Of a DNA stretch of 21,856 nt, positions 7,442 to 14,902 are shown piece after piece. The stretch comes from Nitrosopumilales archaeon (GTDB lineage Archaea > Thermoproteota > Nitrososphaeria > Nitrososphaerales > Nitrososphaeraceae), in contig WJXE01000007.1 of the NCBI GenBank assembly GCA_009665115.1, positions 1 through 21,856 on the forward strand, given 5' to 3'. Positions within the stretch are counted from its first letter, which is position 1. Every line of letters begins with the position of its first letter. The notes below the pieces were generated by a model, which ran no database searches, was not told the origin of the DNA, and saw only the letters and a list, made by a program, of their open reading frames with translations. Position numbers and translations under genes: made by a program.

Positions 7442-8173
7442 ATGAAGCTATTCTGCGTAGGTTGCGGACCCGGCGATCCAGAGCTGCTTACTGTCAAGGC
7501 CGTAAATATAATTGAAGCTGCAGAGGTAATTTTTGCACCGACCGCCAGAGACGGCAAGCCGAGTATCGCCCTTTCGGTAGTAGAACGGCATTTGAAAAAA
7601 TCAGCTAGAACCGTTAGCCTCGTATTTCCAATGACCAAAGAGAGAGAATCGTTGAGGGACTATTGGAAGAGAAATGCCCTAGAGATAGCTGACGCAGTGA
7701 GATCAGACAAAAAAGTGGTTTACTTGACAGTAGGCGACCCAGCATTGTATAGTACATGGATTTACATTCACAGAGAATTAGTTTGCAATCATGAAGATAT
7801 CGAAATTGAAATCGTGCCCGGTGTTACATCGATGTTTGCGTTTGCTGCGCAGGCAAAGATGAGTCTTGCTGAAGGTGACGAAACTGTGGCAATAATACCT
7901 GCTTGCTATGATCTAAATAGAATCAAAAAAGTTGCGAATTGTTGCGATACACTTATTTTCCTTAAGGATGGTAGATATTTTGACAGGGTAATTGAAATGC
8001 TTTCTGAAGCAGGGTTTGGAGACGATTCAGCCATAGCTATTGCCCAGGACGTATCCGTGGAAGGAGAGATCTTGAAAATGAACAAACTAAGCGATATGGT
8101 GGGGACTAAAGGTCCTACTGAAAAATATTTTTCGATAATGGTCGCAAAAAAGAAGAACCATGATAGAAAGTAA
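7442..8173 (+). CDS. cbiL: Precorrin-2/cobalt-factor-2 C20-methyltransferase
   Basis: Tetrapyrrole methylase that adds the C20 methyl group to (cobalt-)precorrin-2. It has 243 residues, normal for the family. Motifs: glycine-rich VGCGPGDPELLTVKA at about 6-20, APTARDGKPSIA in the position typical of CobI/CbiL, LTVGDPALYSTW near 95-106 (SAM pocket), and EIVPGVTSMFAFAA near 121-134. The ATG at 7442 lies a leaderless distance from a good TATA-like box. The last 14 nt overlap cbiF, so the two are translationally coupled. The anaerobic (cobalt-early) form is likely in archaea; the sequence alone does not settle precorrin versus cobalt-precorrin substrate. Confidence 0.93.
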   Translation: MKLFCVGCGPGDPELLTVKAVNIIEAAEVIFAPTARDGKPSIALSVVERHLKKSARTVSLVFPMTKERESLRDYWKRNALEIADAVRSDKKVVYLTVGDPALYSTWIYIHRELVCNHEDIEIEIVPGVTSMFAFAAQAKMSLAEGDETVAIIPACYDLNRIKKVANCCDTLIFLKDGRYFDRVIEMLSEAGFGDDSAIAIAQDVSVEGEILKMNKLSDMVGTKGPTEKYFSIMVAKKKNHDRK

Positions 8174-8936
8174 TACAGTTTATTTTGTAGGATCTGGCCC
8201 CGGCGACCCATCCCTCATTACACTTAAGGCCAAGGAATTGCTAGAACGAGCGGACGTTATAGTTTATTCTGGCTCGCTCTTGAATCCCAAGATATTAGAA
8301 GATAAAAAAAAAGATGCAGTGCTTCATGATGCGGCTCTAATTGATAGAGAGGAAATTTATGAGATATTGAGAGATTCCACAAAAAAAGGAAAACTAGCTA
8401 TACGATTTCATGATGGAGATCCAAGCCTTTTCAGCGCCATTAGAGAACAGATTGACAAGTTAGAGCAAGACGGAATTCAATGTAAAGTAGTTCCCGGAAT
8501 CACTGCTATACTCGGTGCAGCGGCTGTTATGAACCTAGAATTGACTTTACCCGGTAATACTCAAACGCTAATAATAACACGAGCAGAATCAAGAACGCCA
8601 GTACCCCCAAGAGAAAGGATTTCGGAACTGGCTAAACATGGCGCTACAATGGCACTATATCTGAGCGTTCACCTGATAGCCGAAGTAGTACAGGAGATTA
8701 TGAACAGTGGCGCTTACACGAAAGAGACACCTGCAGCTATCGTTTATCGAGCAACTTGGGAAGACGAAAAAATAATCAGGGGAACACTAGGTGACATTGT
8801 AAAGAAGACACACGATGCTAAAATAATTAAGACTGCAGTTATTATAGTCGGAGATGTGATAGCCCCCAAGAAATATGAATTTTCAAAAGTGTATGATGCA
8901 GGTTTCACACATGGGTACAGAAGGGCCACGAAATAA
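8160..8936 (+). CDS. cbiF: (Cobalt-)precorrin-4 C11-methyltransferase
   Basis: Tetrapyrrole methylase that transfers a methyl group to C11 of (cobalt-)precorrin-4. It has 258 residues, typical length. Motifs: VYFVGSGPGDPSLITLKA at about 7-24, VYSGSLLNP (a CbiF/CobM hallmark), RFHDGDPSLFSAI near 82-94, VVPGITAILGAAA near 110-122, LTLPGNTQTLIITRAESRTP (CbiF-specific), and YRATWEDEKIIRGTL near the C-terminus. ATG 8160 overlaps the end of cbiL in another frame. It is the last recognisable cobalamin gene here; other ring-contraction and amidation genes are not in the window. Confidence 0.94.
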   Translation: MIESNTVYFVGSGPGDPSLITLKAKELLERADVIVYSGSLLNPKILEDKKKDAVLHDAALIDREEIYEILRDSTKKGKLAIRFHDGDPSLFSAIREQIDKLEQDGIQCKVVPGITAILGAAAVMNLELTLPGNTQTLIITRAESRTPVPPRERISELAKHGATMALYLSVHLIAEVVQEIMNSGAYTKETPAAIVYRATWEDEKIIRGTLGDIVKKTHDAKIIKTAVIIVGDVIAPKKYEFSKVYDAGFTHGYRRATK

Positions 8937-8987
8937 AGAACACTTCAATTTTCGTGTTACTGACTATGATTAAATCATCGCCGTATC

Positions 8988-8995
8988 CATAATAT
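8988..8995 (+). promoter_or_regulatory. TATA-like element before the 9024 gene
   Basis: CATAATAT is centred about 32 nt upstream of the ATG at 9024, which supports that start over the TTG at 9000 placed only a few bases behind the box. Confidence 0.35.
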
Positions 8996-9023
8996 AGCAT
9001 TGGCTGTCGTGACGGATTCATAT

Positions 9024-9608
9024 ATGGGCATGTTTTTGCCTGAGGATATATCGCAAAGAATTACGCTGTTTATTGGAGGCAAGTTAGAATTCCCTTTCAT
9101 AAAAAAAGAGGAACTAATGGGAACTTTCTTTATTTTTGGAAAAAATAATGGACTCTACGGAGAGGAAGAGATCTTGGCTGCCACCGATCTCGGAAAAAGA
9201 ACAGTTGCGCATTTAACTAAAACTGTTCGCATGTTTCATAACTCCCCTAACAAAATGGATTCTAATTTCACGAGGGAGAATTACACTAATAGGGTCTTAC
9301 AAATTTCTATCGAATTAAGGGATAATACAACGAATAGCCCCTTTAGTCTGTCTCAAATGAACAAAAGAATTGCAGGGGATCCGAACATTCTCATAGATTG
9401 TTTTGCACAACACATAGCTTGCCATCAACAAGACCAATTTTTTGAGATATTTCAGCCATTAAGAGAATACCACCTTCCTGTTTCTTTAAGAAGGAAACTT
9501 GAAGGCAGAATGATACTACTCGGATTCAATGTTAGAGGTTCAAGCGCTTTACCGTATGAAAGTACCCTTGCCGCTTTCTTTATGTGGATGAAAAAATTCA
9601 ACAGTTAA
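9024..9608 (+). CDS. Hypothetical protein, possible GAF-like N-terminal half
   Basis: A 194-residue soluble protein of unknown function. The first ~70 residues (ITLFIGGKLEFPFIKKEELMGTF-FIFGK, then YGEEEILAATDLGKRTVAHL) resemble the last strands and helix of a GAF sensor domain, in which a strand pair is followed by a [F/Y]-x-E-E-[E/D]-x-x-x-x-x-x-L-G helix. This is a visual resemblance only and an entire GAF domain is not present. The remainder, with H-I-A-C-H-Q-Q-D-Q-F-F-E and a C-terminal FFMWMKKF helix, matches nothing I know. The start could be TTG 9000, ATG 9024 or ATG 9030; 9024 is preferred from TATA spacing. It follows cbiF by about 90 bp but has its own promoter-like box. Confidence 0.6.
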   Translation: MGMFLPEDISQRITLFIGGKLEFPFIKKEELMGTFFIFGKNNGLYGEEEILAATDLGKRTVAHLTKTVRMFHNSPNKMDSNFTRENYTNRVLQISIELRDNTTNSPFSLSQMNKRIAGDPNILIDCFAQHIACHQQDQFFEIFQPLREYHLPVSLRRKLEGRMILLGFNVRGSSALPYESTLAAFFMWMKKFNS

Positions 9609-9772
9609 CAAATTATTGTTAGCAGGTTAACAAATCGTCTCTCATTGGGGATATAGATTTAGATATTGACACGTACTGACACACGATTGGTCATGGTTAG
9701 TGATATCACAATAAAATGGTGCCGGGAAGAGAGATCTAGCCTCGTTGGTGAAGGCACGTGTGATTTGTGTTG

Positions 9773-11044
9773 ATGGAATTTCCCGTTCCTATTATCGATC
9801 AGAAAGCTGGCATGAATTGCTACTGCACAAGCTTTAAGGGAGTAGGCGGACTGATAAAGCAACAAGCCGATGAGTTCCGAGTCTCTGAAATAATAGATCC
9901 GGCAGTCTTCAATGATTTGTCATCTGTACAAGACCAACTCCATAGATACCCGCTTTACATTTTAGAGAAAAGCAATATTGATTCTAATCATGCTATATGG
10001 CAAATCAAGAAAAGATTTGGCATTCCACTTAAAGTCATAGGGTTAAAAGACGCAAAGGCAATCACAAAGCAGTACGCTACAACAGAACAATTAAAAAATA
10101 TACCAAGAGAGATACGAACCGATCAAATATTTCTGACTCTCAAAGGGTTTAGCCGAAAACCCTTAGCAAAAGCGTCACTTCTCGGGAACGAGTTTACCAT
10201 TATCATCAGCAGCAGCAGCAGCAGCAATCAGTTAGACATATCTACATTCGAGCGTGAAATAAAAAATATTGCCAATTTTTATGGACTGCAAAGGTTTGGG
10301 AGTGAACGATCAGTAACCCATCTCGTCGGAAGGGAGATCGTAAGGCGTAACTTCAAAAACGCCGTTGAATTACTATTATGCTATACTAGTGAATACGATT
10401 CCAAAACGAGCAGGGAAATAAGGGAAAAAAGTCGAGATCCTCATAATTATCCTCGGCTTCTAAAACTACTTCCTAGAGGAATGGATATAGAGTGTCAGCT
10501 AATGTCTGCAATATTACAAGGAAAGGATGTAATCCATGCGCTGAGAGTCATTCCAATTAATATGCGACGATTATTTGTTCAGGCGTATCAAGCATATATA
10601 TTCAATATCTCCTTGAGCACAGCAATCAGAAACGGGGAAAACCTGCTTAAAGGTAAAGAGGGGGATCTCTGCTTTGAAATAGGAGGTCCACTAATATTTG
10701 GCAAAATAAGAAAGTTTAATTCGATATCGGATTCCGAGGCTAATGCAGTTCCAGCGATCAAGTTAGCTGGCTACTCGTTTCAGGCTGGCAAAGGAAGATT
10801 TGAGTTAATAACGAAAGATACAATGCAGGATGAAGGTGTAGTGGCTAGAGACTTTTATATAAAAGAAATGCAGGAGCTGAGTTCGCAAGGAGGATTTAGA
10901 CAAGCCCCTTTGTGGTGCAGGGATTTCTCTGTCATAGACAAAACTATGCTGACATTATCATTTAGGCTGCCTAAGGGGTCTTATGCTACAACACTATTGC
11001 GTGAATTAATGAAGCCCTTCGATCCTATAAAATCAGGATTCTAG
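9773..11044 (+). CDS. truD: tRNA pseudouridine(13) synthase TruD
   Basis: TruD-family pseudouridine synthase, which isomerises U13 in tRNAs (Pus7-type in archaea and eukaryotes). Visible features: KQQADEFRVSEI near 29-40 (substrate-binding start of the catalytic domain), the catalytic motif GLKDAKAITKQYAT with nucleophile D93, NFYGLQRFGSERSVTHLVGREI (the conserved N-F/Y-G-x-Q-R-F-G block), a central TruD-specific insertion domain, and the C-terminal LPKGSYATTLLRELMK. It has 423 residues, usual for archaeal TruD. Start ATG 9773; GTG and TTG codons just upstream (9767, 9770) add one or two residues. Odd: a six-Ser run (residues 146-151) encoded by a perfect AGC microsatellite. Confidence 0.95.
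   Translation: MEFPVPIIDQKAGMNCYCTSFKGVGGLIKQQADEFRVSEIIDPAVFNDLSSVQDQLHRYPLYILEKSNIDSNHAIWQIKKRFGIPLKVIGLKDAKAITKQYATTEQLKNIPREIRTDQIFLTLKGFSRKPLAKASLLGNEFTIIISSSSSSNQLDISTFEREIKNIANFYGLQRFGSERSVTHLVGREIVRRNFKNAVELLLCYTSEYDSKTSREIREKSRDPHNYPRLLKLLPRGMDIECQLMSAILQGKDVIHALRVIPINMRRLFVQAYQAYIFNISLSTAIRNGENLLKGKEGDLCFEIGGPLIFGKIRKFNSISDSEANAVPAIKLAGYSFQAGKGRFELITKDTMQDEGVVARDFYIKEMQELSSQGGFRQAPLWCRDFSVIDKTMLTLSFRLPKGSYATTLLRELMKPFDPIKSGF
10208..10225 (+). repeat. (AGC)6 microsatellite inside truD
   Basis: Six identical AGC codons in a row encode Ser146-Ser151 of TruD, between the catalytic-Asp region and the NFYGLQRFGS block. Use of one codon throughout points to slippage expansion, not selection for serines at each site. 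Confidence 0.9.
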
Positions 11045-11119
11045 ATGCGTGACTCCCCTAACTGATAGGATATGGGTGAGTTCTCTGCCATTTAATTAAT
11101 AACGTATAGAATACTACTT

Positions 11120-11317
11120 AATTTGGAACCATTCTTGTCTTTTCCGCTTCTGTTGCGGAAGCAGTCCGAATCAAAATCGGCAGTTTAACGTCGCTAAAAA
11201 TAACGTTATTGAGAAAGGCGGTTTCTAGTGGACCAATCTACATAAAGATTGAACGGCCCATTAGGATAAAATAATAAATCTTATGTGGCTGTTAAGACGA
11301 ACGTAAAAAGTTTTTTT
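11120..11317 (+). ncRNA. Candidate structured small RNA
   Basis: Inference from layout: a TATA-like TTTAATTA at 11092-11099, then local stems TTCCGC/GCGGAA (11142-11147 with 11155-11160, 7-nt loop), GAAA/TTTC (11212-11224) and CAATCT/AGATTG (11234-11239 with 11246-11251, 6-nt loop), then a seven-T stretch at 11311-11317 that could end transcription in an archaeon. It matches no RNA family I can recognise (not tRNA; no convincing SRP or RNase P core). Ends are approximate. The region could simply be untranslated DNA. Confidence 0.25.
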
Positions 11318-11325
11318 GGACAGAC

Positions 11326-11333
11326 CATATAAG
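11326..11333 (+). promoter_or_regulatory. TATA box of the 57-residue gene
   Basis: CATATAAG is centred about 28-29 nt upstream of the ATG at 11358, the exact spacing expected for leaderless archaeal transcription, and is one of the clearest promoter-like sites in the window. Confidence 0.5.
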
Positions 11334-11357
11334 GCCTAAACAATAATTGATAGCATT

Positions 11358-11531
11358 ATGAGAGCTGCTAATAAATCAGAATTGGTAGGGATGTTCACGG
11401 GTGAAATATATTCTGATGAAGCCGTGTTGGTCGCGCAAATGAATGTTGACAGATGGTCGGCCATAGACCACAAAACCAAAGGACAACTAACAGGTATAGT
11501 GGGTCAAGCGATCTCGGTTGATGCAATATGA
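11358..11531 (+). CDS. Small 57-residue protein with its own promoter
   Basis: An open frame of 57 codons: ATG 11358 to TGA 11529-11531. The translation begins MRAANKSELVGMFTGEIY, contains MNVDRWSAIDH, and ends GIVGQAISVDAI. It is soluble, without cysteines or membrane segments, and of balanced composition unlike chance AT-rich frames. The strongest support is the TATA box at leaderless distance. It sits alone in the 0.9-kb spacer between truD and asnS. I do not recognise the family; it could be a free-standing small protein or the remnant of a larger domain. Confidence 0.5.
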   Translation: MRAANKSELVGMFTGEIYSDEAVLVAQMNVDRWSAIDHKTKGQLTGIVGQAISVDAI

Positions 11532-11971
11532 CAGCGTATGACAAACTTATAGGTATGACATCATAACATTGACTTGTCCTGTTTAAAGCGAGTTACCCAT
11601 CCTTTATGCTGTAACATTTTTGTTTTACTTCCACTATCATAACAGCAATTGAGGGATTAAGATGTTTTTGCTAACTGAGATACAAGTCGATTCCAATTCA
11701 TTAAGGATCAGTCTCTATTCAATCCACATGTATGAATTGACTCTACAATAGCAAGCAGAATGTTTTCACACGCCAGACATTCGAACTTAAGACAACTCGC
11801 TAAGTTTGCTACTTAGTAAGATGATTCTACTTATTTTAAATAATTCATGTTTGCTGAAACTTGTGCGATAAAGTATGAGAAGATAGAGCATCTTAACACA
11901 GCAGACAATTGGGATTGCTTGTATTAAGATCTCTTAAAAATCCTTTCATGTCGGGACAATCTTCTGTTATT
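11532..11971 (+). other. Spacer without recognised gene
   Basis: About 440 bp of AT-rich DNA downstream of both the 57-residue gene and the convergent asnS. Only short frames occur. Read on the minus strand, a T-run lies about 40 nt past the asnS stop (near 11934-11938) and could serve as its transcription end. Nothing else is seen. Confidence 0.5.
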
Positions 11972-13282
11972 TTATGGTCTTACCCGCGACATAGTCCTTG
12001 GAAATAGTACTGTATCTTTTATATCTTGTAGATTCGCGATCCACCTAACTAAACGCTCTATTCCCATTCCAAATCCGGCATGCGGCACACTGCCGTACCT
12101 TCTTAGATCCAAGTACCAATCGTAGGCCTTCGGATCTAGAGATTCTTTCTCTATTCTTTTGGTGATAGAAGTAATGTCATTTTCTCTTTCTCCTCCACTG
12201 CTAATCTCTCCAAAACCACGAGGCGCAAGCATATCTGCACTCAGTCCTATCCCTTCTTTTTCATGATCTTCTTTGACGTAAAAAGGCTTTAACGAGATAG
12301 GAAAGTCAACTACAAAAATCGGCCTGCTGCGATTTCTTGTCAATTCACGTTCCGAGTCAACGTTCAGATCGTCACCCCACTCTATTTTACGCTCGTTTCC
12401 ATTATCTTCTATTATTACAAAATCTTTAGAGCGAAGAATTTCAATTACTTTTTCATATGATAGTTTATCGAAAGGCGGCTCGATCGATTTCAAGTCACTA
12501 AGATCTCTTTTAAGATAACCAAGATCTGCCGAATTTTCATTAACAGTATTTTGAACTATATGTGAAATTAATTGCTCTTGGATTCTTAATAAGTCATCGA
12601 GGATTATCCATGGAGCCTCAGCTTCCATGTGTGTAAATTCAGCAAGATGTCGGACCGTTCTCGATTTTTCTGCTCTGAAAGACTCCGTAACACTCCAAAC
12701 AGGTCCTAGAGAAAAGACCATCGCTTCAAGATAGAGCTGCGCACTCTGTGACAGATACGCATCATCATCAAAATATCTCACCTTGAATAGTGTTGAACCA
12801 CCTTCGACTGCATCCTTTACTATAACAGGAACATTTACCTCCAACCAATTATTTTCAATAAACCATTGACGCGCATATTTTAAAATCGAAGCCCGGATCT
12901 TTGCTATTGTACTCATTCGCCTAGTTCTAACTGCGAGGTGTCTATTATCGAGCAGCAGATCCTCGCTCTGATACTCCCCTATGGGATAGTCAACTTTTGC
13001 TACACCGTATATTTTGAGATCAGTCGCTCTGATTTCATAGCCACCTTCTGGGGCTCTCGAATCTTGCTGCAGTTTGCCCGTAACTTCTAAACATGACTCG
13101 ATAGTGAGAGTAAGTGCCTTCTCAGTAGCAAGTACGCATTGAATTACTCCGCCTCTATCATCCCGTATCAGCATGAAAGTATTTTCTTTTTGTTTTCGAA
13201 GTCTATGTACCCAGCCCCGGACTGTGACCTCCTTTCCTATGTAGTCAGCGTATTTGACATCGTTGCATCTAAGATGTATCAC
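11972..13282 (-). CDS. asnS: Asparaginyl-tRNA synthetase
   Basis: Class IIb aminoacyl-tRNA synthetase charging tRNA-Asn. It has 436 residues, normal for archaeal AsnRS. The N-terminal OB-fold anticodon domain is at about 8-95 (VTVRGWVHRLRKQKENTFMLIRD). Catalytic core: motif 1 region near 130-158, YLSQSAQLYLEA at 177-187, motif 2 SFRAEKSRTVRHLAEF at 201-216, and motif 3 DLRRYGSVPHAGFGMGIERL near the C-terminus, ending FPRTMSRVRP. DSRAPEGGYE, YLSQSAQLY and LRRYGSVPHxGFG mark AsnRS; AspRS has different residues at these sites. ATG 13282 gives the full OB-fold start. It is divergent from the small gene at 13409 across a 126-bp spacer. Confidence 0.95.
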   Translation of the reverse strand: MIHLRCNDVKYADYIGKEVTVRGWVHRLRKQKENTFMLIRDDRGGVIQCVLATEKALTLTIESCLEVTGKLQQDSRAPEGGYEIRATDLKIYGVAKVDYPIGEYQSEDLLLDNRHLAVRTRRMSTIAKIRASILKYARQWFIENNWLEVNVPVIVKDAVEGGSTLFKVRYFDDDAYLSQSAQLYLEAMVFSLGPVWSVTESFRAEKSRTVRHLAEFTHMEAEAPWIILDDLLRIQEQLISHIVQNTVNENSADLGYLKRDLSDLKSIEPPFDKLSYEKVIEILRSKDFVIIEDNGNERKIEWGDDLNVDSERELTRNRSRPIFVVDFPISLKPFYVKEDHEKEGIGLSADMLAPRGFGEISSGGERENDITSITKRIEKESLDPKAYDWYLDLRRYGSVPHAGFGMGIERLVRWIANLQDIKDTVLFPRTMSRVRP

Positions 13283-13378
13283 TAGCTAGAGTACTTTCTG
13301 ACTCTGCTTCATAAGTGTATATCAATAATAAAACAGAGGGTCCCCGCGCCGCCAGTTTGTATTGCACGCACACCATGA

Positions 13379-13386
13379 GATATAAG
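13379..13386 (+). promoter_or_regulatory. TATA-like element of the 71-residue gene
   Basis: GATATAAG is centred about 27 nt upstream of the ATG at 13409, fitting a leaderless transcript and supporting the longer of two possible starts (the other is ATG 13478). Confidence 0.45.
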
Positions 13387-13408
13387 ATCAACACAAGATA
13401 GAATTAGG

Positions 13409-13624
13409 ATGCGATTAGCTTCCATTGCTGATACCGTTGCACTAATAAATAGAAGCAAGAATAATAATAATTCAGAAATGGCAAAGTTCGATGGTATAAA
13501 AGGTCAGGAACTTCTAGATGTAGAGTTAGGCGATAATGAAATTACTCTCATTTTCAAAGACAACAGATTTCTTTTCGTAAGGATTGAAAACGGTAGGTTC
13601 GTTTGTGAATCTGTGCCAGAGTAA
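13409..13624 (+). CDS. Small hypothetical protein
   Basis: A 71-residue soluble protein. Residues 1-23 contain an Asn-rich patch (KNNNNSEM). Residues 24-70 look like one small beta domain: GQELLDVELGDNEITLIFKD followed by RFLFVRIENGRFVCESV, alternating hydrophobic/charged strands. A similar strand pattern appears in small archaeal proteins of unknown function. ATG 13409 is favoured by TATA spacing, though the Asn-rich leader may be dispensable and ATG 13478 would encode only the beta domain. An 8-bp-stem hairpin follows the stop immediately. Function is not recognised. Confidence 0.6.
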   Translation: MRLASIADTVALINRSKNNNNSEMAKFDGIKGQELLDVELGDNEITLIFKDNRFLFVRIENGRFVCESVPE

Positions 13625-13648
13625 GTAAACATATAGCTTAATGTTTAC
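13625..13648 (+). terminator. Hairpin directly after the 71-residue gene
   Basis: Perfect inverted repeat GTAAACAT/ATGTTTAC (13625-13632 with 13641-13648, 8-nt loop) begins the base after the stop codon. No long T-run follows, so it may be a 3'-end stabilising or processing structure and not a true terminator. Confidence 0.4.
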
Positions 13649-14166
13649 AAGAGTCCATTGAAACAGACACAACTAGTCCACGCTTTAATTGTTACATTAT
13701 TCTATGTGGCGAGTTGAATCGGCTTGGACGAGCTTCTCTGAAGTGAATATCATCTGATCTCCCAACATGTTGCATAGAAGACATGAAGAGCGATGGGCTA
13801 GATGCCAAAAAATAAGTGTGGGGGTTCGTTTCGCATGGTGTGACCGACTCAATGGAAAGTAGGAGAATGGAAGATATCTGGAATAATAGCAAGTCGTACT
13901 AAACATGGTTGAATAAGTATTTCCGGGATGGAAATATTAACATCTTCGGTTAAGTTTGGAGGGAATTTGTATACGTGGCAGGTATAAATAACTGGTGAAG
14001 CACATAACCCCGAGCCCATTTGTGTTATGAGTATCGATAACAAGATATAATAAGTCATGAGAAAGAGACGAGATTAGCTTCTTTTCTTGAATCTTGTCTA
14101 ATGCTCGAATCAGAGGTAGATCAGAAAGAGATAAGGGGTGCAGAGAGATAGGGATAGATGGGGCGG
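13649..14166 (+). other. Spacer without recognised gene
   Basis: About 520 bp with only short or unconvincing frames; the minus-strand frames here lack domain features. One TATA-like GGTATAAATA at 13981-13990 and a loose CATAAC/GTTATG inverted repeat (14003-14008 with 14024-14029) are seen, without an associated gene. Confidence 0.5.
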
Positions 14167-14174
14167 CATAAATA
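14167..14174 (+). promoter_or_regulatory. TATA-like element of the GINS gene
   Basis: CATAAATA predicts transcription starting near 14196-14200. That lies upstream of the conserved N-terminal helix of the encoded protein but well before the first canonical in-frame start (TTG 14259). Confidence 0.4.
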
Positions 14175-14258
14175 AACCTAAACATAGATAATGATAATGA
14201 ATCAATAACAATTACTGAAATAGTAAATTTACTGCTAAAAGAAGTCCAGATTCCGACA

Positions 14259-14852
14259 TTGCAGTCGGTGCCTTTTAATACTTACCCAAAGATAGCAACT
14301 GCCCTCGAAAATCTGCAAGTGTATGGATGCGATGGAATAGAAGCAAGAATAAGGGATACCCTGGTGGAACTGATTTCTACAGCAATTAGATTTCTTCTTG
14401 AGATCAGACACCTTAAGGTGCTTGACCAACAAAGCATGATAGCTTCTTCGGCATCGTCTTCTTCATTTTCAGCTGCATCTACTCCCACCACGACTACTAC
14501 TACGACTACTACTACGACTACTACTACGACGAGTGCAGCCGCGATAGATTATTCGAAACTCACAGAGGAAGAAAAATACATTTTGGATGCGGAAAAAGAG
14601 TCTGAAAGAAGGAGAAACGATATACTGCTAGCAATTACCAAAGGCAGGCCAAAAGTACTCGAATCGATATCAAAACGAGTACGTTCAAAGTATATTGTAA
14701 TCAGGTTTTTAGAACCAATGGAACAATTTATGGGTGTAGATATGAAAAGATATGGGCCATTTCGGCGAGAAGACGTAGCGGTTCTTCCCTTTGAAAATGC
14801 GCGGTCCTTGATCGAAAATAACCATGCAATGGAAGTACAAAGTATAAATTAA
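14259..14852 (+). CDS. DNA replication factor GINS with poly-Thr linker
   Basis: Archaeal GINS-family subunit (Gins51-like order: helical A domain, linker, small C-terminal B domain), which works with MCM and the Cdc45/RecJ homologue at the replication fork. A domain: VPFNTYPKIATALENLQ to IRFLLEIRHLKVL. Linker: Ser/Ala-rich, then 15 threonines. Next comes a charged helical segment (KLTEEEKYILDAEKESERRR). B domain: SKYIVIRFLEPMEQFMGVD, then YGPFRREDVAVLPFENARSLI. The first canonical start is TTG 14259, used here as the boundary. However, homologous reading continues upstream without stop to 14172 (ITEIVNLLLKEVQIPTLQ, the first GINS helix), so the real start is probably an unusual codon such as ATA 14205 or ATT 14211, or a frameshift is present. 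Confidence 0.85.
   Translation: MQSVPFNTYPKIATALENLQVYGCDGIEARIRDTLVELISTAIRFLLEIRHLKVLDQQSMIASSASSSSFSAASTPTTTTTTTTTTTTTTTSAAAIDYSKLTEEEKYILDAEKESERRRNDILLAITKGRPKVLESISKRVRSKYIVIRFLEPMEQFMGVDMKRYGPFRREDVAVLPFENARSLIENNHAMEVQSIN
14490..14531 (+). repeat. 12-bp tandem repeat encoding a threonine run
   Basis: The unit ACG-ACT-ACT-ACT occurs three times in tandem (14490-14525) and is followed by ACG-ACG. With the preceding ACC it encodes 15 consecutive threonines in the interdomain linker of GINS. The higher-order 12-bp period shows expansion by unit duplication. Confidence 0.92.
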
Positions 14853-14872
14853 TAAACAAAAACACACTAATC

Positions 14873-14880
14873 ATTATATA
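14873..14880 (+). promoter_or_regulatory. TATA box of the dehydrogenase gene
   Basis: ATTATATA is centred about 27 nt ahead of the GTG at 14903, fitting a leaderless transcript and supporting GTG as the start. Confidence 0.5.
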
Positions 14881-14902
14881 AAATAACAAGCATCCTAAGT
14901 AA

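Larger units (their letters stand above)
11045..11357 (+). other. Spacer with hairpin after truD and candidate RNA
   Basis: No protein gene is evident. Right after the truD stop is a possible 3'-end hairpin (ACTC+CCC at 11052-11058 with GGG+GAGT at 11074-11081, one bulge). AT-rich TTTAATTAATAAC near 11092-11104 could be a TATA element. Three further short stems lie between 11142 and 11251, and a seven-T run follows at 11311-11317. The promoter of the 57-residue gene is at 11326. Confidence 0.5.

Noticed and set aside
11142..11171. GCGGAAGCAG-like stretch recalling SRP RNA helix 8
   Set aside because: The neighbouring conserved bases and the helix pairing of SRP RNA are absent.
14003..14029. 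CATAAC/GTTATG inverted repeat behind a TATA-like site at 13981
   Set aside because: The six-base stem has a 15-nt loop and there is no coding frame behind it, so it is likely chance.
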